Below are positions 25,561-33,604 of a stretch of DNA of 64,000 nucleotides, in pieces; position 1 is the stretch's first letter; each line of letters opens with the position of its first letter. The stretch comes from CAVROP01 sp050008495 (GTDB taxonomy: Bacteria > Acidobacteriota > Terriglobia > UBA7540). The DNA is taken from positions 7,885 to 71,884 of the forward strand of contig JBEKMN010000013.1 of assembly GCA_050008495.1 (NCBI GenBank), given 5' to 3'. Below the pieces are notes generated by a model. It saw only the letters and a program-made list of their open reading frames with translations, ran no database searches and was not told the origin of the DNA. The translations under genes were made by a program, and so were the position numbers.

Positions 25561-26412
25561 ATGGTTTGGTTTCGTAAAGAAAAACAACCGATCGAACCGC
25601 CCAAAGAGAAGCGCATCCAGACGGAGGGGCTCTGGGTGAAGTGCGACGACTGCAAGCAGATCCTTTGGAAGAAAGATCTGGAGAACAGCCTCCTCTGCTG
25701 CCCCAAATGCAACCACCATTTTAAAATGGGTTCGCGCGCCCGCCTTGAGATGCTCTTCGACGATGGGCGCTACACGGAACACGATGCTGGACTGGCCAGC
25801 ACGGACCCGCTGCAATTCAAGGACACCAAGAGTTATGGCGACCGGTTAAGGCAAGCGGAACGAAACACGGGACTGAAAGACGCCCTGATCACCGGCGAAG
25901 GCCAACTCGAAGGCAAGCCGGCCATCATCTGCGCGATGGAGTTCCAGTTCATCGGCGGGAGTATGGGTGCGGTGGTGGGTGAGAAGGTGACGAGGGCCAT
26001 CGACCGTTGCATCGACAAGAAACTTCCCCTGGTTGTTGTCTCGTGTTCGGGGGGCGCGCGAATGATGGAAGGCGCTATCAGCTTGATGCAGATGGCGAAG
26101 ATCAGCGCGGCGCTGGCCCGCTTGGATGAAGTGCGGAAGCCCTATATTTCCGTGCTGACGGATCCGACCACGGGGGGCGTGACGGCCAGCTTCGCCATGC
26201 TCGGGGACCTTAACATTGCGGAACCCGGCGCCCTTATCGGCTTCGCGGGCCCGCGGGTCATCGAACAGACGATCCGCCAGAAACTGCCGCCGGGTTTCCA
26301 GCGCGCGGAGTTCCTGCTAGCCCACGGCATGCTGGACGCTATCGTTCCGCGCAAAGAGTTAAAGAGCTTCTTGGCGCGGTCCGCGCGCCTGCTGCGGGCG
26401 TGGGACGGATAG
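25561..26412 (+). CDS. accD: Acetyl-CoA carboxylase carboxyltransferase subunit beta
   Basis: 283 residues. The four-cysteine zinc ribbon is CDDC...CPKC near the N-terminus (VKCDDCKQILWKKDLENSLLCCPKCNHH). The crotonase-fold core has GGSMGAVVGEKVTRAID, VVVSCSGGARMMEGAISLMQMAK, YISVLTDPTTGGVTASFAMLGD and GFAGPRVIEQTI. With AccA it moves the carboxyl group from biotin to acetyl-CoA to give malonyl-CoA. accD-folC adjacency is common in bacteria. There is no clear ribosome-binding site before the ATG because a repeat fills the spacer. Confidence 0.96.
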   Translation: MVWFRKEKQPIEPPKEKRIQTEGLWVKCDDCKQILWKKDLENSLLCCPKCNHHFKMGSRARLEMLFDDGRYTEHDAGLASTDPLQFKDTKSYGDRLRQAERNTGLKDALITGEGQLEGKPAIICAMEFQFIGGSMGAVVGEKVTRAIDRCIDKKLPLVVVSCSGGARMMEGAISLMQMAKISAALARLDEVRKPYISVLTDPTTGGVTASFAMLGDLNIAEPGALIGFAGPRVIEQTIRQKLPPGFQRAEFLLAHGMLDAIVPRKELKSFLARSARLLRAWDG

Positions 26413-26413
26413 C

Positions 26414-26560
26414 AGAAGTCAGGAGTCAGGAATCAGAAGAGAGGCTCCGGCTCTCAGCTTTCAGCCCTCAGCTATCAGCAGGCGACGTCCCGCCGCAAGC
26501 CCGCGGAGAGCTGATAGCTGACGGCTGACAGCTATTCTGACTTCTGACTCCTGACTCCTC
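26414..26560. repeat. Nested word-type hairpin between accD and folC
   Basis: The outer arms are AGAAGTCAGGAGTCAGG and CTGACTTCTGACTCCTGACTCC. The inner arms are TCAGCCCTCAGCTATCAGC and GCTGATAGCTGACGGCTGA. The same GACTCCTGACTCCTGA words appear inside nrdJ (30985-31037). The element ends 2 bp before the folC ATG. Confidence 0.9.
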
Positions 26561-26562
26561 GT

Positions 26563-27924
26563 ATGTCGATGAATTACGTCGAGTGTTTGAGATACCTGGA
26601 CAGCCTCGGCCAGGAGTTGCATGGCCTGCAATGGGGGCTGGAGACGACAACGAGGGTACTCACCCGCCTTGGGAATCCTCACCTGAAGTACCCCACGGTC
26701 ATCGTTGCCGGAACAAATGGGAAAGGGTCCACTGCGGCCATGCTGGCCAGCATTCTGACCCAAGCCGGGTACCGCACTGGTCTTTACACCTCTCCGCACC
26801 TCGTCAGAGTGAACGAGCGGATGCGGGTCGACGGCGCTGAAATCCGCGAGGACGACTTTGCTCGCGCCTTCTCTGAAGTCCGCCAGGCTGTTGAAAGCCT
26901 GCTGGAGGAGAAGGCTCTGGGGCAAGTGCCGAGCTTCTTTGAGTTTCTGACGGCCACTGGCTTCCATTATTTCGCCCAGGCAGGAGCCGCCTTCGTGGTG
27001 CTGGAAGTGGGCATGGGAGGCCGCCTGGATGCTACCAACGTTACTCAACCTCGCGTGGCGGTGATCACCAATGTGGGGCTAGACCACATGGAATTTCTCG
27101 GGTCAACCCTCGCCGAAATTGGGCGTGAGAAGGCGGGAGTGATCAAACCCGGGGCGCCCGTAGTGAGCGGATGCGAACCGGGAGAGGCCGCTGAGGTGAT
27201 CCGGCGGCACTGCGCGGAAATGGGCGCGGAGTTATTGGAGACGGACACGATCGGCGGGCTTTCGGGGCTGCAAAGCTTGCAGGGGCACTACCTTTTCAAT
27301 CTCTCCCTGGGCGCGGAAAGCTTCTCCGGCCTCAGTTGTCCGCTGTTAGGAAGGTTTCAGGTGAAAAACGCCGTGGCCGCGGTGACGGCAGCTTGGCGCC
27401 TCAGCCGGGATGGTTTCCGAATCACCCCCAGCGCGATTGTCAAAGGCCTCGAAAACACGTCTTGGCCGGGGCGGCTGGAACCGGTATTGGAACATCCGCT
27501 GGTCCTGCTCGATGGGGCGCATAATCCTGCGGCCGCCCGCGTGCTGGCGGAGTTCATCCACGAAGATCTCGTGGGGCGGCGCCTGCGGCTTGTTTATGCT
27601 TCGATGCGCGACAAGGCGATCGGAGAAATCAGCGAGATTCTGTTTCCGCTTGCCGAAGAGGTCTATTTAACGCATCCCCACCTGGCGCGCGCGGCCACGC
27701 CGGAAGAGATACTCGCGACGGCACGGTCTCGCCCCAAGCGGCTGGTCATCGAAGCCGAGCCTTCCGTGGCTGTGGCGCGGGCCTGCCAGGCAAGCTCCGA
27801 AGACGATGTGGTAATCATTATCGGCTCCCTCTATCTGGTGGGGGCCGTCAAGAAGGCACTGCTGGAAGGTCAGCTTCAGCTCGCGAACCGAGCCGTCTCG
27901 CGCCCTGGCGAAGGGCTGGCGTGA
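26563..27924 (+). CDS. folC: Folylpolyglutamate synthase/dihydrofolate synthase
   Basis: 453 residues. VAGTNGKGSTAAML is the ATP-binding loop, LYTSPHLVRVNERMR the folate loop, and LEVGMGGRLDATNV, NVGLDHMEFLGSTLAEIGREKAGVIK, RLEPV and LLDGAHNPAAARVL the remaining Mur-ligase-like motifs. It adds glutamate to dihydropteroate and/or folates in the cytoplasm. The start sits directly after a hairpin repeat with no Shine-Dalgarno sequence; ATG 26569 is equally possible. It overlaps nothing and is followed 7 bp later by plsC. Confidence 0.95.
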   Translation: MSMNYVECLRYLDSLGQELHGLQWGLETTTRVLTRLGNPHLKYPTVIVAGTNGKGSTAAMLASILTQAGYRTGLYTSPHLVRVNERMRVDGAEIREDDFARAFSEVRQAVESLLEEKALGQVPSFFEFLTATGFHYFAQAGAAFVVLEVGMGGRLDATNVTQPRVAVITNVGLDHMEFLGSTLAEIGREKAGVIKPGAPVVSGCEPGEAAEVIRRHCAEMGAELLETDTIGGLSGLQSLQGHYLFNLSLGAESFSGLSCPLLGRFQVKNAVAAVTAAWRLSRDGFRITPSAIVKGLENTSWPGRLEPVLEHPLVLLDGAHNPAAARVLAEFIHEDLVGRRLRLVYASMRDKAIGEISEILFPLAEEVYLTHPHLARAATPEEILATARSRPKRLVIEAEPSVAVARACQASSEDDVVIIIGSLYLVGAVKKALLEGQLQLANRAVSRPGEGLA

Positions 27925-27931
27925 CACGATC

Positions 27932-28714
27932 ATGGGAACTCCTCCAGCCGCCCCCAGCGGCACGAACCGCAAACAGCAAGGCGTCTCGTACTACCTCAGC
28001 TATCTGCGCTCTCTCCTCTTCACCAATCTGCTGATTTATTCCTACACCGCAGTTTGCGGAACGCTTTCACTATGCTCCTCTTTGTTCGACAGCCAGGGGA
28101 GATGGCAGCACGCCTTCGCGCGACTCTGGTCGTGGTTGATCTTGAGGACCAGCGGCATCCGGACTCGGGTGGAGGGGCTCGAAAACCTGGCCGGCCTCAA
28201 GACCGCCATCTATTGCGCGAATCACCAAAGCGCCATGGACATCCCCATTCTCTTCGTGAATCTCCCCGTGCAGTTCCGCTTTGTCGCCAAACGATCGCTG
28301 TTCAAGTTGCCTTTCCTGGGCTGGCACTTGACGCGGTCAGGACACATTCCCGTCGACAGAGGACGCCCCAAAGGCACGAGGATGAGTCTAGACGCGGCCG
28401 CAGAGAGGATCCGGGCGGGAAGCTCCGTCGTACTCTTTCCCGAAGGCCATCGGAGCCGCGACGGAAAGATGTTGCCGTTCAGGTCCGGCAGCTTTTACCT
28501 CGCCATTCAATCCGGTGTCCCGATTGTTCCGATTACCTTGAACGGAACGCGCGCCGTGCTGAAACCGGACACTTACCACGTAAGGCCTGGCTTGACGGAG
28601 ATGATCGTTCACCCTCCCGTCGCCACGAGTGCGCTCAGGCGCGACGATGTCGACACCCTTGCGGCGAAAGTGCAGGCTCAGATCACCTCCCGCTTTGTAC
28701 CGTGCGATCCATAA
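27932..28714 (+). CDS. plsC: 1-acyl-sn-glycerol-3-phosphate acyltransferase
   Basis: 260 residues. The four acyltransferase blocks are visible: CANHQSAMDIPIL (NHxxxxD catalytic), VAKRSLFKLPFLGWHLTRSGHIPVDRG, VVLFPEGHRSRDG (FPEGxRS), and VPIVPITLNGTR. One hydrophobic segment (SLLFTNLLIYSYTAVCGTLSL) anchors it in the inner membrane. It acylates lysophosphatidate to phosphatidate in phospholipid synthesis. It is the last gene of the plus-strand housekeeping block. Confidence 0.93.
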   Translation: MGTPPAAPSGTNRKQQGVSYYLSYLRSLLFTNLLIYSYTAVCGTLSLCSSLFDSQGRWQHAFARLWSWLILRTSGIRTRVEGLENLAGLKTAIYCANHQSAMDIPILFVNLPVQFRFVAKRSLFKLPFLGWHLTRSGHIPVDRGRPKGTRMSLDAAAERIRAGSSVVLFPEGHRSRDGKMLPFRSGSFYLAIQSGVPIVPITLNGTRAVLKPDTYHVRPGLTEMIVHPPVATSALRRDDVDTLAAKVQAQITSRFVPCDP

Positions 28715-28747
28715 CCGTCTGCGACGCCGGCGCGCAGTAGCAGCAGC

Positions 28748-28926
28748 CATGAAGATGCGCGAAGCGCCTTCGAGTGCGGCGCTTGACGCCGCCTTCGCGC
28801 CGCGTCGATCGAGACCTTTCGTGAAAGGAAATCCAGAGAGTTAACCCGTCGCGTTGTGTAACTCCGCGCAACGCGCGAATCTCAAGGCGGCGTCAAGCCG
28901 CCGTACTCCAAGGCGCCTTCGGCACA
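28748..28926. repeat. MITE-like element with terminal inverted repeats
   Basis: The left end is GCGCGAAGCGCCTTCGAGTG with GGCGCTTGACGCCGCC. The right end is GGCGGCGTCAAGCCGCCGTACTCCAAGGCGCCTTCGGC. The arms are complementary over about 40 bp, with about 95 bp between. A related, shorter copy covers 5890-5950 at the start of the M14 gene. The apparent ORF inside (MREAPSS...) is treated as a repeat artefact. Confidence 0.7.
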
Positions 28927-28954
28927 TCCTATCTCGTGAGGTATGGGCGGGGGA

Positions 28955-29233
28955 CTAATGGACTGCGTCGCAGGCTGGTGGAGAGAGGGTACGCAGATAT
29001 TGTCTTCGGCTTGACTCGGTTTTCTTGCGCCGGCATTTCGGACACACAAGGATGATGTTGGCCACGCGTTGGCCGTCAACGCGCTGCACGTACCATCCTG
29101 CGCTAATGGCTTCCTCCGCGGCAGGCAGCTTGCGGTCGCAATGCCAGCACCGCCCCCTGCCTGTCGAGCAGATCGCGTGTAGAGCGCCATTAACGTCAAG
29201 GTCAGAAGTCTTACTCGCTTTGACCAGCCTCAT
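28955..29233 (-). CDS. Small zinc-ribbon protein, HNH-like context unknown
   Basis: 92 residues with a strong Shine-Dalgarno sequence (GCAGGAGGCGAGC) before the ATG at 29233, which makes it a likely real gene. Two cysteine pairs, CWHCDRKLP and CPKCRRKK, are spaced about 36 residues apart around AEEAISAGWYVQRVDGQRVANIILV. This looks like the zinc-binding frame of HNH-type or zinc-ribbon proteins, but the catalytic His-Asn-His is not evident. It is flanked by the MITE-like element and the REP/RAYT island. The function is unknown. Confidence 0.6.
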   Translation of the reverse strand: MRLVKASKTSDLDVNGALHAICSTGRGRCWHCDRKLPAAEEAISAGWYVQRVDGQRVANIILVCPKCRRKKTESSRRQYLRTLSPPACDAVH

Positions 29234-29300
29234 GCTCGCCTCCTGCTGCCTTCACTTCCACAGTGTGACCCTTTTGGAGTCGGGCCGCAATAGGCAACCG

Positions 29301-29350
29301 CTCCGGGGCCGTTGCCCCCGACTACTCTTTCATTCCCCTTTGGGGATCCG
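29301..29350 (-). repeat. REP palindrome copy 1 (left of RAYT)
   Basis: In the minus orientation it reads CCCCAAAGGGGAATGAAAG then AGTAGTCGGGGGCAACGG. It carries the same double-hairpin layout as the copies at 29484 and 30088. Confidence 0.75.
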
Positions 29351-29483
29351 CGGGAATCACCACCCTCAACGCTACTCGCGGACCCGTCACAGCGCCCAAG
29401 GTAATCTCGAGTCGATCGGTCTCCGCGCCGGACCGCTGCTCCGCAAGGGAAAATACAGTAGTCGGAGTGCCCCGTCATGGCCC

Positions 29484-29528
29484 CGCCCCGGAGGGGCATC
29501 ATATAGTAGCCGGGGGCAACGCCCCCGG
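29484..29528 (+). repeat. REP palindrome copy 2 (left of RAYT)
   Basis: CCCCGGAGGGGCATCATATA, then GTAGCCGGGGGCAACGCC, then CCCGG. There are two stem-loops joined by the TATAGTAG spacer that is also found, inverted, at 30088-30135. A further CCCTGAAAGGGTC stem at 29558-29572 mirrors CCCCTTCAGGGTC at 30051-30064. Confidence 0.85.
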
Positions 29529-29576
29529 AGGACGTGGCCGAACAAACCTCCGACCCTGAAAGGGTCGCACCTTTCA

Positions 29577-30029
29577 TCAAGACCAAATATAGCGCTCGTC
29601 ATATTGAACGCCGTATTTGTTTAGCAACGTGACGAACTCTTCCTCGAAGCTCTGCTTCCTGTGCCTTTCCTTCTGGCCGGCGATGTACGTCTTCAATGCT
29701 TCCACCTGTGATCGGCCGATCGTGAACGCGCCATACCCGTCCTGCCGGCCGAAACTCCGCATGCTCGGCCCCTTGGTTTTAATCCATTTCGAGGAGCTCT
29801 TCTTGATCTCCTCCGTCAAGTGACTAAGAGCGATGTTCTTCGACTGCGAGATCAACAGGTGAACGTGATTGCTGGTCCCTCCCGCGGCGAGACAAGGCGA
29901 ATCCAGGTTCTTTGCAGTCCCCGCCAAGTACGCGTAGAGTTCGGGCTCTACTTCCGGTGTAATCATCGGACGCCGGTCCTTTGTCGAGAAGATTACGTGG
30001 ACCCTTAAGCATACCAGCGTCTGGGCCAT
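29577..30029 (-). CDS. REP-associated tyrosine transposase (IS200/IS605-like Y1, RAYT)
   Basis: 150 residues, intact. LRVHVIFSTKDRRPMI opens the Y1 transposase domain. SNHVHLLI (His55 and His57) is the HUH metal site, and VEALKTYIAGQKERHRKQSFEEE holds the likely catalytic Tyr115. Y1 transposases cut and rejoin single-stranded DNA at hairpins. RAYTs are single-copy relatives linked to REP sequences. REP palindromes flank this gene in inverted orientation, as in known REPtrons. There are no accessory genes, TnpB or target duplications visible. Confidence 0.9.
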   Translation of the reverse strand: MAQTLVCLRVHVIFSTKDRRPMITPEVEPELYAYLAGTAKNLDSPCLAAGGTSNHVHLLISQSKNIALSHLTEEIKKSSSKWIKTKGPSMRSFGRQDGYGAFTIGRSQVEALKTYIAGQKERHRKQSFEEEFVTLLNKYGVQYDERYIWS

Positions 30030-30087
30030 GGCCCGTCCTTCCGCACATTGACCCCTTCAGGGTCAAAAGATCGTGGAGCCAATCGTT

Positions 30088-30135
30088 CCGGGGGCGCTGC
30101 CCCCGGCTACTATATAAATCCCCTTCGGGGATTCG
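30088..30135 (-). repeat. REP palindrome copy 3 (right of RAYT)
   Basis: In the minus orientation it reads CCCCGAAGGGGATTTATATA, then GTAGCCGGGGGCAGCGCCCC. It is nearly identical to copy 2 but inverted, so it brackets the transposase gene. Confidence 0.85.
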
Positions 30136-30141
30136 CGACGC

Positions 30142-30276
30142 CTAGTGTGCGCAACCGGTGTAAAGGCTAGCTATGCGGCCCTTGCATCGATTGCCTGTTA
30201 CGAGGTAGCAAAGAGTCACGATCTGGATGGCCAACGTGCCAAATAGGATGAGATTCTGTGCAATTGGAGTTCCCAT
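30142..30276 (-). CDS. Possible 44-residue single-span membrane peptide
   Basis: ATG at 30276 has GAGGGA 7 nt upstream. The product is MGTPIAQNLILFGTLAIQIV then TLCYLVTGNRCKGRIASLYTGCAH, with one hydrophobic helix and a basic C-terminus with two cysteines. It lies 63 bp downstream of nrdJ on the same strand. No family is recognised; it may be chance. It is reported because the ribosome-binding site and hydrophobic pattern are both good. Confidence 0.4.
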   Translation of the reverse strand: MGTPIAQNLILFGTLAIQIVTLCYLVTGNRCKGRIASLYTGCAH

Positions 30277-30339
30277 CGCTGTCCCTCGAAATGGCCTCCT
30301 GACGACCTCGCAGCCTACCGCTTTCTGCCTACTTGTCCC

Positions 30340-33261
30340 CTACGAACACCCGCTGGTGGAACCGCAATTCAGGCACTTATAGCAGGCGCCGCTGCGGACC
30401 ATGATGGCGCCGCAATCGGAGCAGGGAGGCGCGTCTTCACTATGGACGACGCCCGCCAGGCCGGCCTGGCCGGTCTGTGCAGGAAAAACGTCCGGCCCGC
30501 CCGCCGCCTGGGTGAACTGCGAGGCGAGGCCGGCGGCCTTCTCGACCTCCGAGCCGTTCAGTGAAGCAACGCTGGCGTCTTCGCTCGGCTGCGCATCCTT
30601 GGGCAGGAACTTGTAGGCCATCCAGCGGAAGATGTAATCCATGATGGACTTGGCGTAGCGGACCTCGGGGTTGTTGGTCCAGCCGCTGGGCTCGAAGCGC
30701 ATATGGCTGAACTTGTCGCAGAGTACTTTGAGGGGCACGCCGTATTGCAGGGCCAGGGAAACGGCGGTAGCGAAGGAATCCATCAGGCCGGAAACGGTGG
30801 AGCCTTCTTTGGCCATGGTGATGAAGATCTCGCCCGGCGGGCCATCGTCGTAATGACCCACGGTCAGATAGCCTTCGTGCGCTCCTACGGCGAACTTGTG
30901 AGTGATGGCGCGGCGCTCGTCAGGCAACTTGCGGCGATAAGGCCGGCTAGGGGCTAGGGGCTGGGGGCTAGGGGCTAGGGACTGCATACCTCCTGACTCC
31001 TGACTTCTGACTCCTGACTCCTGCTTTCCCGACTCCTGGCCTTTCGAAGTATTCAGCGGCTGCGAGCGCTTGGAGCCGTCGCGATAGATGGCGATGGCCT
31101 TCAGCCCCAGGCGCCAGCCTTCGGCGTAAACATTCGCGATTTCATCGGGCGTCGCTTCTTCCGGCATATTAACGGTCTTAGAAATAGCGCCCGACAGGAA
31201 CGGCTGCACGGCCGACATCATGCGCACGTGTCCCATGTAGTGAATGGAGCGTCTGCCGTTGGCCGGTTTCAGAGAGCAATCGAAAACCGGCAAATGCTCC
31301 GCCTTGAGGCCCGGCGCGCCCTCGATGGTGCCGTGCTGGTCGATGTAACTTACGATGTCGGAGGATTGCTGGGGAGTGTAGCCGAGTTTCAAGAGGGCCG
31401 CGGGAATCACGTTATTCACAATCTTGATAACGCCGCCCCCCACCAGTTTCTTGATCTTCACCAGCGCCAGGTCAGGCTCAACGCCCGTAGTGTCGCAATC
31501 CATCATGAAGCCGATGGTCCCGGTGGGCGCCAGCACCGTCACCTGGGCGTTGCGGAAGCCGTATTTCATTCCGTTCCCAAGGCAATCGTCCCAGGTCTTC
31601 TTGGCGCTCTCCCACAGGTTCCCGGCAACGTTGTGAGCGTTGATTTTTCCCAGCGCCTGGCGGTGCATCTCGATCACGCCCAGGAAGGGATCGCGATTGA
31701 GCGGATAGCCGGCGCAGGGTCCGAGTTCGGCGGCAATGCGCGAAGACTGGAGATATGCCTCGCCGTGCATCAGGGCCGTGATGGCGGCGGCGAAATCGCG
31801 CCCCCCGTCCGAATCATAGGGCAAGCCGTTGGCCATCAGCAGCGCGCCGAGGTTGGCGTAACCCAGACCCAAGGGGCGAAAGTCATGAGAATTGACGGCG
31901 ATCTTCTCGGTGGGATAGCTGGCGTTGTCGATGATGATCTCCTGCGCGGTGATCATCACGTCGACGGCATGACGGAAGGCCTCCACGTCGAACTCGCCCT
32001 CCGGGGTGAGGAACTTCATCAGGTTCAGCGAGGAGAGGTTGCAGGCGGAGTCGTCCAGAAACATGTACTCACTGCAGGGGTTCGAGGCATTGATGGGGGC
32101 CGTGGCCTTGGAGGTGTGCCACTTGTTGATGGTGGTGTGGAACTGCATTCCCGGATCGCCGCATTGCCAGGCCGCATCCGCGATCATCTTCATCAGGGCG
32201 CGGGCGCGGTAGGTCTTCGCCGGCTTGCCGGTGGAAACCTCGCGCGTCGTCCATTCCCGATCCTCCACCACCGCTTTCATGAACTCGTCGCTTACCCGCA
32301 CGCTGTTGTTGGCGTTCTGGAAGAAGATGGAGCTGTAAGCTTCGCCGTCGATGGCCTTGTCGTACCCGGCGTCCACCAGCGCCCAGGCCTTGCGCTCTTC
32401 TTTGGCCTTGCAATTAATGAAATCAATAATATCCGGATGGTCTATATTCAGAATGACCATCTTGGCCGCGCGCCGCGTCTTGCCGCCCGATTTGATCACC
32501 CCTGCAAACGCGTCATAGCCCCTCATGAACGAAAGGGGACCGGAGGCGATGCCGCCGCCCGAAAGCGGCTCGACGGAGGACCGCAGCGAGGAGAGGTTGG
32601 TACCCGTGCCCGAGCCCCACTTGAAGAGCATCCCTTCCGTCTTGGCCAGGGTCAGAATGCTATCGAGGTTATCTTGAACGGAGTTGATGAAGCAGGCAGA
32701 GCACTGAGGGTGACGATAGGCCTCCGTCTCCTTCTTGACGCCGCCCGTGGTTGACTCCCAGTACCAGCCGCTGGCCGGGGAATTCCGGTGGTACTTGTGC
32801 CAGAGGCCGCAGTTGAACCACACCGGCGAATTGAAGGAGGCCTTTTGGCGAACCAGGAGGTGGACCAGTTCGTCGTGGAAGTCGGCGGCGTCTTCCTCGG
32901 CGCGGAAGTAGCCGTCGTCGACTCCCCACTGAGCGATGGTGTCCGCCACGCGGCTGATGAGTTGCCGTACGCTGGACTCGCGCTCCGGCGTACCCAGCAT
33001 TCCATGGAAGTATTTCGAAGCCACAATGTTGGTGGCGGTCTGCGACCAGTCGGCAGGCACCTCCACATTGCGCTGCTCGAAGATCACTTGCCCCTTCTCA
33101 TTCTGAATGGAGGCGGTCCGCAATTCCCACTCGACCTCATCGAATGGCTGAATGCCGGGCTTGGTAAAAAGCCGCCGCATGGTGATGCCACGTTTGGTGG
33201 CATTCTCCTTGGTTGAAGATGTGGCGACGGTTGCCAAAGTAACGGCATCTCTCTCAGCCAT
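30340..33261 (-). CDS. nrdJ: Vitamin B12-dependent (class II) ribonucleotide reductase with repeat-encoded linker
   Basis: 973 residues from ATG 33261 (GAGGAGG 7 nt upstream); the frame to 33330 is an over-extension. The order is a WELRTASIQNEKG N-terminal region, CSACFINSV, FKWGSGTGTNLSSLRSS, GGKTRRAAKMVILNIDHPDI, NPCSEYMFLDDSACNLSSLNL (catalytic Cys-Glu loop), VTVLAPTGTIGFMMDCDTTG and RMMSAVQPFLSGAISKTVNMPE. A TSCPD-type domain (KFAVGAHEGYLTVGHYDDGPPGEIFI) and a C-terminal zinc/redox tail (CSDCGAIMVRSGACYKCLNCGS) complete it. It makes deoxynucleotides using adenosylcobalamin. Residues about 740-775 (QESGKQESGVRSQESG then SLAPSPQPLAPS) are encoded by two word-repeat families found elsewhere in intergenic DNA. 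Confidence 0.96.
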   Translation of the reverse strand: MAERDAVTLATVATSSTKENATKRGITMRRLFTKPGIQPFDEVEWELRTASIQNEKGQVIFEQRNVEVPADWSQTATNIVASKYFHGMLGTPERESSVRQLISRVADTIAQWGVDDGYFRAEEDAADFHDELVHLLVRQKASFNSPVWFNCGLWHKYHRNSPASGWYWESTTGGVKKETEAYRHPQCSACFINSVQDNLDSILTLAKTEGMLFKWGSGTGTNLSSLRSSVEPLSGGGIASGPLSFMRGYDAFAGVIKSGGKTRRAAKMVILNIDHPDIIDFINCKAKEERKAWALVDAGYDKAIDGEAYSSIFFQNANNSVRVSDEFMKAVVEDREWTTREVSTGKPAKTYRARALMKMIADAAWQCGDPGMQFHTTINKWHTSKATAPINASNPCSEYMFLDDSACNLSSLNLMKFLTPEGEFDVEAFRHAVDVMITAQEIIIDNASYPTEKIAVNSHDFRPLGLGYANLGALLMANGLPYDSDGGRDFAAAITALMHGEAYLQSSRIAAELGPCAGYPLNRDPFLGVIEMHRQALGKINAHNVAGNLWESAKKTWDDCLGNGMKYGFRNAQVTVLAPTGTIGFMMDCDTTGVEPDLALVKIKKLVGGGVIKIVNNVIPAALLKLGYTPQQSSDIVSYIDQHGTIEGAPGLKAEHLPVFDCSLKPANGRRSIHYMGHVRMMSAVQPFLSGAISKTVNMPEEATPDEIANVYAEGWRLGLKAIAIYRDGSKRSQPLNTSKGQESGKQESGVRSQESGGMQSLAPSPQPLAPSRPYRRKLPDERRAITHKFAVGAHEGYLTVGHYDDGPPGEIFITMAKEGSTVSGLMDSFATAVSLALQYGVPLKVLCDKFSHMRFEPSGWTNNPEVRYAKSIMDYIFRWMAYKFLPKDAQPSEDASVASLNGSEVEKAAGLASQFTQAAGGPDVFPAQTGQAGLAGVVHSEDAPPCSDCGAIMVRSGACYKCLNCGSTSGCS
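30943..31037. repeat. Word-type repeats inside nrdJ
   Basis: CTAGGGGCTAGGGGCTGGGG (30947 onward) and CTCCTGACTCCTGACTTCTG-type words (30990-31030) lie in-frame between the catalytic core and the TSCPD-like domain. The same words fill the accD-folC spacer and the 56261-56394 spacer. Confidence 0.85.
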
Positions 33262-33382
33262 GGTAGGCCTCCTCAGGTAGAAGTAGCAGCAAATCCCCGA
33301 ACTGCGGTGAGTCGTAATCCCGATGGACATCGGGATCGCTTGGCTTCACTGGCTGCGCCCCGCTTCCGAGCGCAACCCCGCA

Positions 33383-33412
33383 AAAGTAGCACAGAGGGCC
33401 AGGACGTGTCAA
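33383..33412 (-). promoter_or_regulatory. Candidate sigma-70 promoter for nrdJ
   Basis: On the minus strand TTGACA (33412-33407) and TACTTT (33388-33383, preceded by TGC as an extended -10) are separated by 18 bp. The predicted leader is about 115 nt. Confidence 0.5.
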
Positions 33413-33420
33413 GGAGGAAA

Positions 33421-33466
33421 ACACAATATATAGTAGTTTTTTCATTAGGACACCAAGTTATTGTGG
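33421..33466. promoter_or_regulatory. Two candidate NrdR boxes upstream of nrdJ
   Basis: ACACAATATATAGTAG (33421-33436) matches 14 of 16 positions of the NrdR consensus ACACWATATATWGTGT. A weaker copy, CACCAAGTTATTGTGG (33451-33466), lies 30 bp away centre to centre, the usual spacing of paired NrdR boxes. They sit just upstream of the nrdJ -35 box. NrdR represses ribonucleotide reductase genes when bound to ATP/dATP. The nrdR gene is not in this window. Confidence 0.65.
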
Positions 33467-33604
33467 CACCTGGTCGTTTTTTTGACTAAATGTCGTCATG
33501 CCAGCCTCTTGGCTTCATCCGGACTCTTTGTCACCTTTGAGTTCCCGAAACCCTAAAGCGGGAAGCCGCGGATTCCACGGCGGCGGTTCTGTTTTGCAGA
33601 GGCT

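Noticed and set aside
28740..28843. ORF MREAPSSAALDAAFAPR
   Set aside because: It lies wholly inside a repeat element with inverted ends and has no ribosome-binding site.
31228..32754. Long plus-strand ORF (508 codons) opposite nrdJ
   Set aside because: It is a high-GC antisense shadow of nrdJ. The translation is low-complexity and rich in Gly, Arg and His with no domain.
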